DNA from: an uncultured Litoreibacter sp.
GTDB taxonomy: Bacteria; Pseudomonadota; Alphaproteobacteria; Rhodobacterales; Rhodobacteraceae
Length of the DNA stretch: 64,000 bases
Reading direction: 5' to 3'
NCBI GenBank assembly: GCA_947504205.1
Contig: CANNGL010000001.1
Location: 558,001-622,000, forward strand
Within the stretch, counting starts at the first letter, position 1, and each line of letters starts with the position of its first letter. The position numbers and the translations under genes were made by a program. Shown piece after piece: positions 18,957-27,997 of the stretch. The notes beneath the pieces are model-generated. The model was not told the origin of the DNA. It saw only the letters and a list, made by a program, of their open reading frames with translations, and did not search any database.

Positions 18957-20750
18957 ATGAAGCTCGGGGCTCCCTCAGAGGCGAAATCCGCCAGCCAACC
19001 TATGACGCTCAAGGCGTTGTGGACAGTTCGGATTGTTGTCATTTTGCTGATCGCCTTGGCCGTCGCGACGATCTGGGTGTCCAACCTGTGGCTGACGCAG
19101 AGCTTTACCGAAACAACGCGAAATCGCGCAGAGCTGCGCAGCGCCTTATATTCGAACGCGATTAACGGCGAGTTGAAACGCCATCAGATTGTGCCTCTGC
19201 TGCTGTCTCGTGACCCGTTTATGATCACCGCTTTGAATTCGCAGGATTTCACCTCGACCTCGCAACGGTTGATTTCTTTCGCTGAAGAGATCGGGACGTC
19301 AGGTCTGCGATTGTTGGACAGTGAAGGGCGGGTGGTTGCGTCTTCGGATCGAAACGAGCTTGGCCAAAACCTGCGTTCGGAGAGATACTTTGTCGACGCG
19401 CTGCGGGCCAGTGATACGATCTTTTCAGCGGAGCAGTTGGAAAGCGGTGGCTTCAGTTTTGTCTACGCCCGGCGGATCGAGTTTGAAAAAGAAGGCTTGG
19501 GCGTCATGGTCGTGGATGTCGATCTTCAATCGCTCGAAGGCCGCTGGCGGTCGCCAACCGAGGCGGTACTAGTGACCAATAGTGAAGGTGAGATCATCAT
19601 CGCGACGGACCCGCGATGGCGTGGTTTGACCATGGAAGAAGCTTTGGTACGCACGGCACCTGCCTCAGCTATTCGGCGCGCTTTTGAGGCCACGGGCGGT
19701 TATCTTGAGCTGTCAGGTCATGATACCTACTTCCGCGGCGAGGCGGTGATGCGCACGGATAGCCGTATCGGGTTTCGCGGCTGGCGGCTGACGACATTCT
19801 CCAGCTACGCATCTGTGCGAGAGCGGGTTAACGGCGTGCTCGCCATCGAGATCATGATTTTCGCTATTCTGCTGGCATTAGCGTTCTATATGCTCTCGCG
19901 TCGCGCCCAGTCTCAAGTGGGGATATTCCGTCGTGAATCCGAGCAACTCAGAGCGCTGAATGCGCGTCTCAGCAGCGAGATTGCTGAACGGAAGAAGGTT
20001 CAAAAAAACCTCGAAGTTGCCGAGCAGTCTTTGGCACAGAGCCAGAAATTGGCTGCTTTGGGTGAGATGTCTGCCGCGGTCAGTCACGAGCTAAACCAAC
20101 CACTGGCCGCTATGCGAACTTATCTGGCGGGGGCCAAACTGCTTCTGCAACGCAAGCGCGTGGACGAGGCCCAAAGCTCGTTCCAGCGTATCGACGATCT
20201 GATCAGCCGCATGGGCGCGATCACCAAACAGCTCAAATCCTATGCCCGCAAAGGCGGCGAGGATTTGGAGCCTGTTGATTTGCGAAATGCTGTCTCCGGG
20301 TCGTTGTCGATGATGGAGCCGCAGTTGAAGCAATCCCAGATTCAGGTCACCACGACGCTTCCCGATGAACCGGTTCTGGTATTGGCGGACCGCGTACGTC
20401 TGGAACAGGTGATCATCAACCTGTTTCGCAACGCGCTGGATGCAACGAAGGTCGTCGCCGCGCCGCAGATCGATATTCTGCTGACACAAGGTGAGACGGC
20501 TACCTTGACATTAAGAGACAACGGAAATGGCATCGAAAATCTCGATGATCTTTTTGAGCCTTTCTACACGACGAAATTGCCCGGAGAGGGGGTCGGTCTT
20601 GGATTGGCGATCAGCTCTGGGATTGTAACAGATTTGGGCGGCAATCTAACCGCCCGGAACGGACAAGCGGGTGGGGCGGTCTTCGAGATGCAGCTTCCGC
20701 TTTATTCACAAGATGAACAATCAGCGGCGTCGAGCGAGGCCGCAGAATAA
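18957..20750 (+). CDS. DctB-like sensor histidine kinase
   Basis: Two TM segments flanking a dCache-like periplasmic region; AAVSHELNQPLAAMRTYLAGAKLLL; GEGVGLGLAISSGIV. Confidence 0.88.
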   Translation: MKLGAPSEAKSASQPMTLKALWTVRIVVILLIALAVATIWVSNLWLTQSFTETTRNRAELRSALYSNAINGELKRHQIVPLLLSRDPFMITALNSQDFTSTSQRLISFAEEIGTSGLRLLDSEGRVVASSDRNELGQNLRSERYFVDALRASDTIFSAEQLESGGFSFVYARRIEFEKEGLGVMVVDVDLQSLEGRWRSPTEAVLVTNSEGEIIIATDPRWRGLTMEEALVRTAPASAIRRAFEATGGYLELSGHDTYFRGEAVMRTDSRIGFRGWRLTTFSSYASVRERVNGVLAIEIMIFAILLALAFYMLSRRAQSQVGIFRRESEQLRALNARLSSEIAERKKVQKNLEVAEQSLAQSQKLAALGEMSAAVSHELNQPLAAMRTYLAGAKLLLQRKRVDEAQSSFQRIDDLISRMGAITKQLKSYARKGGEDLEPVDLRNAVSGSLSMMEPQLKQSQIQVTTTLPDEPVLVLADRVRLEQVIINLFRNALDATKVVAAPQIDILLTQGETATLTLRDNGNGIENLDDLFEPFYTTKLPGEGVGLGLAISSGIVTDLGGNLTARNGQAGGAVFEMQLPLYSQDEQSAASSEAAE

Positions 20751-20770
20751 ATCGAGAAAGGGGTCGCACC

Positions 20771-22102
20771 ATGTCTAGTGCTCTCAAAATCGCTATCGTT
20801 GATGACGAACAGGATATGCGTCAATCCATAAGCCAGTGGCTGGCGTTGTCTGGCTATGACACCGAAACCTTTGGCAGCGCGGAAGACGCACTGAAAGGGA
20901 TCGGATCGAACTACCCCGGCATCGTTGTGTCGGACATTCGCATGCCTGGCATGGACGGGATGCAGTTTCTCAAGCGACTGATGAGCCAGGATTCGTCCCT
21001 GCCGGTGATCATGATCACGGGACATGGTGACGTGCCGATGGCGGTTGAAGCGATGCGGGTTGGTGCTTTTGACTTTTTGGAGAAGCCGTTCAACCCGGAC
21101 AGGATGACCGAGCTTGCGAAGAAAGCCACCTCAAGTCGCCGTTTGACGCTTGATAACCGGGCCTTGCGGCAGGAGTTGTCGGATGGCTCCGCGCTAATGA
21201 AGAAGCTGATCGGTTCAAGTCCGGCGATGGAACGGCTGCGCGAGGATATTTTGGATCTGGGTCAGGCCGATGGCCATGTTCTGATCGATGGCGAAACGGG
21301 TACAGGTAAAACGCTAACGGCTCATGCGCTGCATGCGGTGGGTCCCCGTGCGGGCAAGAAATTCGTTGTTCTGAGCTGCGCTGCCTTTGATGAGATGGCG
21401 CTGTCCAAGCGTCTCTTTGATCCGGTTGAGGAGGGCGAAGCGCTGCCTCTGGTTGAAGAAGCGCGCGGCGGCACGCTTGTGTTGGAGGACATCGAGGCGC
21501 TGCCGGGTACGCTTCAAGCGCGTCTATTGCAGTTTATTAATGATCAGGGCACGCCGGCCGAGACCCGTATCATTGCAATCTGCAACACGCAGGAGCAGGA
21601 CAAAACCTGTGAGGATATGATCCGTTCGGATCTGTATTACCGTTTGGCCGCCATGAAAATTACGCTGCCTCCGTTACGCCAGCGTGGAGAAGATATCCTG
21701 ACACTATTCAACCGTTTTGGTGAGCAATATGGCGAGGAATATGGCTCGGACGCGCCTGAGGTGTCCGCGCAGGAGGCCGCGCAATTGTTGCAGGCACCGT
21801 GGCCGGGCAATGTTCGTCAGTTGATCAACGTCGCTGAGCGTGCGGTGCTGCAAAATCGGCGCGGGTCGGGCTCCATCGCTTCGCTGTTGATGGCTGATAA
21901 CGCTGAAATGGGTCCGGTCATCACGACTGAGGGCAAACCATTGAAGGAATATGTGGAAGCGTTCGAGCGAATGCTGATCGACAACACCATGCGCCGCCAC
22001 AAGGGCTCGATAGCATCGGTCATGGAAGAGCTTTGCCTGCCGCGGCGAACTCTGAATGAAAAAATGGCCAAGTATGGTCTGCAGCGTTCTGACTATCTTT
22101 GA
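20771..22102 (+). CDS. DctD-like response regulator with AAA+ domain (GAFTGA loop apparently missing)
   Basis: Receiver domain (IVDDEQDMRQSI, VSDIRMPGMDG), Walker A GETGTGKT, 'RSDLYYRLA', 'WPGNVRQLINVAERAVL', C-terminal Fis-like HTH. Confidence 0.88.
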   Translation: MSSALKIAIVDDEQDMRQSISQWLALSGYDTETFGSAEDALKGIGSNYPGIVVSDIRMPGMDGMQFLKRLMSQDSSLPVIMITGHGDVPMAVEAMRVGAFDFLEKPFNPDRMTELAKKATSSRRLTLDNRALRQELSDGSALMKKLIGSSPAMERLREDILDLGQADGHVLIDGETGTGKTLTAHALHAVGPRAGKKFVVLSCAAFDEMALSKRLFDPVEEGEALPLVEEARGGTLVLEDIEALPGTLQARLLQFINDQGTPAETRIIAICNTQEQDKTCEDMIRSDLYYRLAAMKITLPPLRQRGEDILTLFNRFGEQYGEEYGSDAPEVSAQEAAQLLQAPWPGNVRQLINVAERAVLQNRRGSGSIASLLMADNAEMGPVITTEGKPLKEYVEAFERMLIDNTMRRHKGSIASVMEELCLPRRTLNEKMAKYGLQRSDYL

Positions 22103-22151
22103 CGGGTACGCTGGTGTCGATGCGGCACTGCCTGAACGCATATAAAATCAA

Positions 22152-22186
22152 GCACGGCGCAGGGTCTCTTGCGCCGTTTGCTTTCT
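22152..22186 (+). terminator. Probable intrinsic terminator after the DctD-like gene
   Basis: cGGCGCAgggtctctTGCGCCgtttgctttc. Confidence 0.65.
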
Positions 22187-22657
22187 CACTGAAGGGTAGG
22201 TCTGACGCATAAAATCGGCTCTCACGTGGTCTAAATTCATCGCTAAATCAACATATGCTGCGCTGCGGCGCGCTTTGCGGATTGTAATTGTAATGTAAAA
22301 CACCCTATTACGGAGGTACGGGCGGCGCGCCGACGCTGGCGCAGCAGTCCGGTTTTAGAGTTTCACTGCAGACTTTGTCTCGATTACCAAGACAGGCCTG
22401 ACAGGATTAAGGGTCAGATGACCCGCAGCTGACGCGGATCAAAAGCGCGCAGCGACCAGAGTTGGCACAAGGCCGAACGGCCGTGTCGGAGAAAACGCGA
22501 TGAGACGCGAGCAGGACAGTCGAGTGGAGTTGCAGGGGCTATTGGCCGCTGCCCACGGACATGATCCAAGCGTCCGGACAATCGCCCAAACAAGTCACCC
22601 CCTTCATCCCCGCGTGCCACGTTGGCCCCGCGGATCGAGCGGGTGCGAACGGATATC

Positions 22658-25330
22658 ATGGCAAAAAAGATGCTTATCGATGCCACCCACGCGGAGGAGA
22701 CCCGCGTTGTTGTGGCAGACGGAAACAAGGTCGAGGAGTTCGACTTTGAATCCGAAAACAAACGCCAGCTCGCTGGCAATATCTACCTCGCAAAAGTAAC
22801 ACGGGTTGAGCCGTCGCTTCAGGCGGCATTCGTTGACTATGGTGGAAACCGTCACGGGTTTCTTGCCTATTCCGAAATTCATCCGGACTACTACCAAATC
22901 CCGGTAGCCGATCGCGAAGCACTGATCGCTGAGGAACTGGCCTATGCCGAAGCAATGGCCGCCGAGGAAGAAGAACCTCCCAAGAGGACGCGTCGCTCGC
23001 GGTCCCGCTCGCGCGGCAAGGCTGCCAAGACCCATAGCGAAGATGCAACAACCTCTGCCGAGACCGAAGAAAGTGGTCTGGCTGTCATCGACCTTGATGA
23101 GGATGAGGTTGACGTATCCGATAAGGTAGCGGCGTCTCCAATGGAAACCGTGGCTGAAACCCCGGTTGAGACCCCGCTGGTCAGTGAAGATGACGAGGAT
23201 GCGTCGGACGACACCGAGACCGAGGGCGACGGTGCTGACGCAGATCAATCCAGTGACGATGATGGCGATGACGCGGATACCGATGACGACATCGAAAGCG
23301 TTGCGCAGGAAAACGTGGACGACGAAATTCGCCAGCCGCGCAAGCCACGTCCAAAGCGCTACAAAATCCAAGAAGTTATCAAGGTACGTCAGATCCTCTT
23401 GGTGCAGGTTGTCAAAGAGGAGCGTGGCAACAAGGGTGCAGCCCTGACGACCTATCTCTCATTGGCGGGTCGCTATTGTGTGCTTATGCCCAACACCGCG
23501 CGCGGTGGTGGCATCTCGCGCAAGATCACCAATGCAGCGGACCGCAAGAAGCTCAAGGAGATCGCGGCAGAGATTGATGTGCCGAAAGGTGCCGGTTTGA
23601 TCGTTCGCACGGCCGGTGCGCGTCGAACCAAGACAGAGATCAAGCGCGACTACGAATATCTCCAGCGCCAATGGGAGCAAATCCGGGCGCTGACGTTGAA
23701 GTCGATTGCGCCTGCACCGATCTATGAAGAGGGCGATTTGATCAAGCGATCGATCCGCGACCTGTATAATCGCGAGATTGACGAAGTGATGATCGAAGGC
23801 GAAGCGGGATACCGCGTGGCCAAGGACTTCATGAAAATGATCATGCCGTCCCATGCAAAGAACGTGAAGCATTACACCGACGCGATGCCCTTGTTTGCGC
23901 GCTATCAGGTCGAGAGCTACCTGTCAGGAATGTTCAATCCGACGGTTCAACTGCCATCAGGCGGCTATATCGTGATTGGCATCACTGAGGCGCTGGTTGC
24001 GGTGGACGTCAACTCTGGTCGGGCGACAAAAGAGGGTTCGATCGAGCAAACCGCCTTGAAGACCAATCTTGAGGCTGCCGATGAAGTCGCTCGCCAGATG
24101 CGCTTGCGCGACTTGGCGGGCCTGATCGTCATCGATTTCATCGATATGGAAGAGCGGCGCAACAACAACGCGGTTGAAAAGCGTCTGAAGGACAGACTGA
24201 AAACGGATCGCGCACGCATTCAGGTGGGTCGCATTTCTGGCTTTGGCTTGTTGGAGATGTCCCGTCAGCGTCTGCGGCCGGGTATGTTGGAAGCGACAAC
24301 TCAGCCATGCCCGTCATGCCATGGTACAGGCCTCATACGATCGGATGACAGCCTTGCCTTGACCATTCTGAGGCAACTCGAAGAAGAAGGCACGCGTCGC
24401 CGTTCGAAAGAGGTTCTTCTGAAAGCGCCGGTGAACGTGATCAATTATCTGGTCAATTCGAAGCGCGAACATATTGCGGGTATCGAAGCGCGGTATGGAT
24501 TGTCGATCCGCATGGAAGCTGATCCGCACAAGGTAAGCCCAGATTTCGAGATCGAGAAATTCAAGACGGCGACCCGCGCGATTCAGGCACCTTCTTCGGC
24601 GGTCGTGTCCATGGACTCGGTTGATCTGTCAGACATTGATGCGGAAGATGCAGATAATGTTGTGGCTGAGGTCGAAGAAGAGACCGAAGAGCAGCCAAAG
24701 AAAAAGCGCCGGCGTCGGCGCCGTGGTGGTCGGGGACGCTCTCGTGGCCGCAACGGTGACGAGGAAGCGCGCGAGAACAGCGAAGACGATGCTGAAGCGC
24801 AATCATCTAATGCGCAAGAAGCTGGTGCGGATGAGGCGGCCCCTGAACAGGAAGAGAAGCCGAAATCCCGGAGCAGATCGCGTCGGACAAAGAAGACTGA
24901 TGATGCGAAACCCGAGTCCGAGGCGGCAGAAGCGAAGGTGACGGATGCCGACCCCGTGGAGGCGAAAGAAGCTGACGCTCCTGACGAAAAGCCAAAACGA
25001 AAACGCAAGGCGCCGTCACGTAAGAAAGCGGCAGAGACAGCTCAGTCAGAGGCGGGCGACACCGAGGCCGCTGCTGATGCAAAACCTGCAGATGCCGAAG
25101 CTGCACCCGACGTCGCCGAGAAGCCAAAACGTACGCGCAAGCCGCGTAAGCCAAAGGCAGAAACCGCAGCTGAGACTGTCGATGCGAAACCTGAAACGGT
25201 CGTCGCCAAGAAGCCGGAAAAAGCACAAGAACCTGTGGCGGCCGAACCCGTTGCGGCAGAGGCAGCACCTGCCGAAGCGAAATCGGACAAGCCGAAACGT
25301 CGTGGCTGGTGGTCGCTGGGTGGTAAGTAA
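22658..25330 (+). CDS. rne: Ribonuclease E/G family endoribonuclease (RNase E)
   Basis: MAKKMLIDATHAEETRVVVADGNKVEEFDFE; S1-like region split by an acidic insert; TQPCPSCHGTGL Zn-link; Lys/Arg/Ala-rich C-terminal scaffold ending GWWSLGGK. Confidence 0.95.
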   Translation: MAKKMLIDATHAEETRVVVADGNKVEEFDFESENKRQLAGNIYLAKVTRVEPSLQAAFVDYGGNRHGFLAYSEIHPDYYQIPVADREALIAEELAYAEAMAAEEEEPPKRTRRSRSRSRGKAAKTHSEDATTSAETEESGLAVIDLDEDEVDVSDKVAASPMETVAETPVETPLVSEDDEDASDDTETEGDGADADQSSDDDGDDADTDDDIESVAQENVDDEIRQPRKPRPKRYKIQEVIKVRQILLVQVVKEERGNKGAALTTYLSLAGRYCVLMPNTARGGGISRKITNAADRKKLKEIAAEIDVPKGAGLIVRTAGARRTKTEIKRDYEYLQRQWEQIRALTLKSIAPAPIYEEGDLIKRSIRDLYNREIDEVMIEGEAGYRVAKDFMKMIMPSHAKNVKHYTDAMPLFARYQVESYLSGMFNPTVQLPSGGYIVIGITEALVAVDVNSGRATKEGSIEQTALKTNLEAADEVARQMRLRDLAGLIVIDFIDMEERRNNNAVEKRLKDRLKTDRARIQVGRISGFGLLEMSRQRLRPGMLEATTQPCPSCHGTGLIRSDDSLALTILRQLEEEGTRRRSKEVLLKAPVNVINYLVNSKREHIAGIEARYGLSIRMEADPHKVSPDFEIEKFKTATRAIQAPSSAVVSMDSVDLSDIDAEDADNVVAEVEEETEEQPKKKRRRRRRGGRGRSRGRNGDEEARENSEDDAEAQSSNAQEAGADEAAPEQEEKPKSRSRSRRTKKTDDAKPESEAAEAKVTDADPVEAKEADAPDEKPKRKRKAPSRKKAAETAQSEAGDTEAAADAKPADAEAAPDVAEKPKRTRKPRKPKAETAAETVDAKPETVVAKKPEKAQEPVAAEPVAAEAAPAEAKSDKPKRRGWWSLGGK

Positions 25331-25337
25331 ATTAATC

Positions 25338-25370
25338 AAGAAGCGGCGTTTTAGCGTCGCTTCTTTTGTT
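25338..25370. terminator. Bidirectional terminator between convergent rne and M48 protease genes
   Basis: GAAGCGGCG-tttta-gCGTCGCTTC-TTTTGTTT; overlaps the stop codon of the minus-strand gene. Confidence 0.7.
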
Positions 25371-26694
25371 TCGCACCCGTTTTTGCAAATCTCAGAACAT
25401 CTTGTGCGCGCAGCCACCCGGCGCTGCCTTGCGGCAATTGGCCCGAGGCACGCTTTCCATGTATCGCGGCGTCTTTGAAGCGGCCCAGAATGGCATAGCG
25501 TTCTGCTGTGGCAACTGAAGCCAATCCCGGCTGGCCATTTCTTGCATGCGCCAAAGCAAGATCGCGCAACAACGTTGGATCACCGGGGTCGCCTGAGCGG
25601 GCACGGATCAGGATGTTCATTGCCTCGCGATTGGACGCCTTGGTATTTTGAGCCAGAAGCGATCGCCCTAATCCCCCGAGGATGAGTGGCTCACCCTTCG
25701 CCAGCGAAACGGCGTTTTTGTAGGAGGCTGCGGCTGCACTGGCGTTCCCGCTCTCCAGCAGGATTTGCCCTTTTAATTCGTGGTAAAATGCATCTCTGGG
25801 GCGCAGGCGCAGCAAAGTGTTGACCTCTGCCAGTGCTTTCTTCGGGTTGGGCGTTTTGTGATGCGCGATGGCGCGGCGCAAGATTGCAGTCTCGCCTTTG
25901 CCCTTGGCTTCTTTGCTGCGCAAGACACGACGGGGATTGCCTAGAAACCCCTTGAGCTTGGCATCCATGCGCGCGAACCAATAGGCATTCGTTTTGGTGG
26001 TCTCGGATGGGTTGGTCGATAGTCCAGCGACATAACCTTTGACGGCGCGCAAACGGTCGCGGGTCAGAGGATGGGTGCGGGCATAAGGATCTTGTCTGCC
26101 CGGACGCAATGCCTCCTGACCGCGAAACAGGTTGAGAACCTCCAGCATTGCAGCGGGATCAATGCCTGCGCGAGCCATGTAGCGCAGGCCTGACTGGTCG
26201 GCCGAGGCTTCCTCGGCCCGGGTGTGGCCAAAAAATACGCGCCGTGCCGAACTCGCTGTTCCTGCCGCAAGCCCTACGGCCGCTTGCCCTTCTCCTTTCG
26301 CTGCACCGACGGCCGCCAAGGCAAAGCCGATGGCTGTGATCCGGCTGGCAACACGCGCATTGGTAGCGCGCCGGGTCAGATGACCGTTGGCGATATGCGC
26401 GACCTCATGGGCCAAGACGGCTTGTAATGCCTCGGGCGTGCGCAGGCGTTGAACAAGAGCTGACGTGATGAAGATATGCCGGCTGTCAGTCACAAATGCG
26501 TTGAGGGAGTTGTCCTTGACCACCAGGACACGCACCCGGTTGGCCCCAAGACCTGCGGCCTGTAAAATGGGTCGCGCCAACTGCCTGAGCGCCTGTTCCA
26601 GTTCGGCGTCGCGGATGACGGTAACAGCGTTGGCGGGCAGGGCGATGCTGAGCCAAAACACTCCGGCGATCAGGTATCTGAGCATTTGTCTCAT
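25351..26694 (-). CDS. M48 family metalloprotease with TPR repeats (BepA-like)
   Basis: Signal peptide; VLAHEVAHIANGHLTRR (HExxH); C-terminal TPR-like region. Confidence 0.92.
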   Translation of the reverse strand: MRQMLRYLIAGVFWLSIALPANAVTVIRDAELEQALRQLARPILQAAGLGANRVRVLVVKDNSLNAFVTDSRHIFITSALVQRLRTPEALQAVLAHEVAHIANGHLTRRATNARVASRITAIGFALAAVGAAKGEGQAAVGLAAGTASSARRVFFGHTRAEEASADQSGLRYMARAGIDPAAMLEVLNLFRGQEALRPGRQDPYARTHPLTRDRLRAVKGYVAGLSTNPSETTKTNAYWFARMDAKLKGFLGNPRRVLRSKEAKGKGETAILRRAIAHHKTPNPKKALAEVNTLLRLRPRDAFYHELKGQILLESGNASAAAASYKNAVSLAKGEPLILGGLGRSLLAQNTKASNREAMNILIRARSGDPGDPTLLRDLALAHARNGQPGLASVATAERYAILGRFKDAAIHGKRASGQLPQGSAGWLRAQDVLRFAKTGAKQKKRR

Positions 26695-26774
26695 TAAGCA
26701 CTTGCCTCCATGCGTTGACGCTGGGCGCTATCAGCGTAGAACGACGCATACTTGCGTGAGTTTGGGAGCAGGCG

Positions 26775-27911
26775 ATGCGGAATTCAAGCAGATCAGAGGT
26801 CGATGCCTTCATAGTGATGGATGTGATGGAGCGTGCCCGTCAGGCGGAGGCCGAGGGGCGCCACGTTATTCATATGGAGGTAGGCCAACCGGGCACTCCC
26901 GCGCCCGCAGGGGCACGCGCCAGGTTGGCTGCAGCGCTGGATGAGCAATCACTGGGGTATACGGTTTCGCTGGGCTTGCCGGAACTGCGCCAGGGAATCG
27001 CAGATCTGTACGATGATTGGTATGGCGTTGATCTCAACCCCGACCGTGTCGTGGTCACCGGCGGCTCGTCAGCCGGGTTCATTCTGGCCTTTACCGCGTT
27101 ATTCGATGCGGGTGCAAAGGTTGGCGTGACCGAGCCGGGATATCCGTCTTATCGGCAAATACTGAAAGCGCTTGATTTGCTGCCTGTTGGCATACCCACA
27201 CATGTCGCTGACCGTCATGTGCCGAAATTTCAAGGGCGCGAGTTGGATGGGTTGATCCTTGCCTCGCCAGCCAACCCAACCGGGACCATGTTACAGGCAT
27301 CCGACTTGAAGGCTGTGATCGAAACCTGCCAAGCGCGGGATATAAGCTTTATCTCCGATGAGATTTACCACGGCGTCCACTATGAGGAGCGCGCAGTTTC
27401 GGCCCTTGAGGTCAGCGATGATCTTTATGTCATCAATTCCTTCTCGAAATACTTTTCAATGACAGGTTGGCGTCTTGGCTGGATGGTCGTGCCGGAAGCT
27501 CATATTCGCCGGGTCGAGAGATTGGCGCAAAATATGTTTATCTGCGCGCCGCATGCTGCGCAGGTCGCGGCGCTTGGCGCATTGGAAGCGAGAGATGAGA
27601 CCGAAGCCATGCGTGAGACCTACGCGCAGAACAGGCGTCTGATGCTTGACGGCCTTCCCACGGCGGGATTCACAAAGATCGCGCCGCCGGATGGAGCTTT
27701 CTACATCTACGCTGATGTATCTGATATCACGGATGACAGTCTTGGATTTGCCCAAGAGATTTTGGATAGCGCGGGCGTTGCGGTGACACCGGGATTGGAT
27801 TTCGATCCAGTTCGAGGGCATAGAACCTTGCGGTTCTCCTATGCGGGGGCAACTGACGACATTGCCGAAGGCTTATCACGCCTCAAGCGTTTCATGGAAT
27901 CGCGAAGCTGA
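26775..27911 (+). CDS. Class I/II pyridoxal-phosphate aminotransferase
   Basis: HMEVGQPGTPAP, EPGYPSYRQIL, NSFSKYFSMTGWRLGWMV (PLP lysine motif). Confidence 0.92.
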   Translation: MRNSSRSEVDAFIVMDVMERARQAEAEGRHVIHMEVGQPGTPAPAGARARLAAALDEQSLGYTVSLGLPELRQGIADLYDDWYGVDLNPDRVVVTGGSSAGFILAFTALFDAGAKVGVTEPGYPSYRQILKALDLLPVGIPTHVADRHVPKFQGRELDGLILASPANPTGTMLQASDLKAVIETCQARDISFISDEIYHGVHYEERAVSALEVSDDLYVINSFSKYFSMTGWRLGWMVVPEAHIRRVERLAQNMFICAPHAAQVAALGALEARDETEAMRETYAQNRRLMLDGLPTAGFTKIAPPDGAFYIYADVSDITDDSLGFAQEILDSAGVAVTPGLDFDPVRGHRTLRFSYAGATDDIAEGLSRLKRFMESRS

Positions 27912-27997
27912 TCTGAAGATTGGCGTTTTGTCTGAGGGCAAATAGCGCTACAATGATGCTTGAAGAAGTCGGATCAACCGGCAGAACCTAGGCGGTC

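Noticed and set aside
22604-23371. 255-aa minus-strand hydrophobic ORF
   Set aside because: Antisense to the acidic/Ser-Arg repeat part of rne; apparent hydrophobicity comes from complementing Asp/Glu codons.
24700-25280. Tandem or CRISPR-like repeats in the rne 3' region
   Set aside because: Degenerate Lys-Pro-Lys/Ala-Glu coding repeats; no regular spacer-repeat periodicity.
24583-25290. Ser/Ala-rich minus-strand ORFs
   Set aside because: Antisense to the Lys/Glu/Ala-rich RNase E C-terminal scaffold; compositional artefact.
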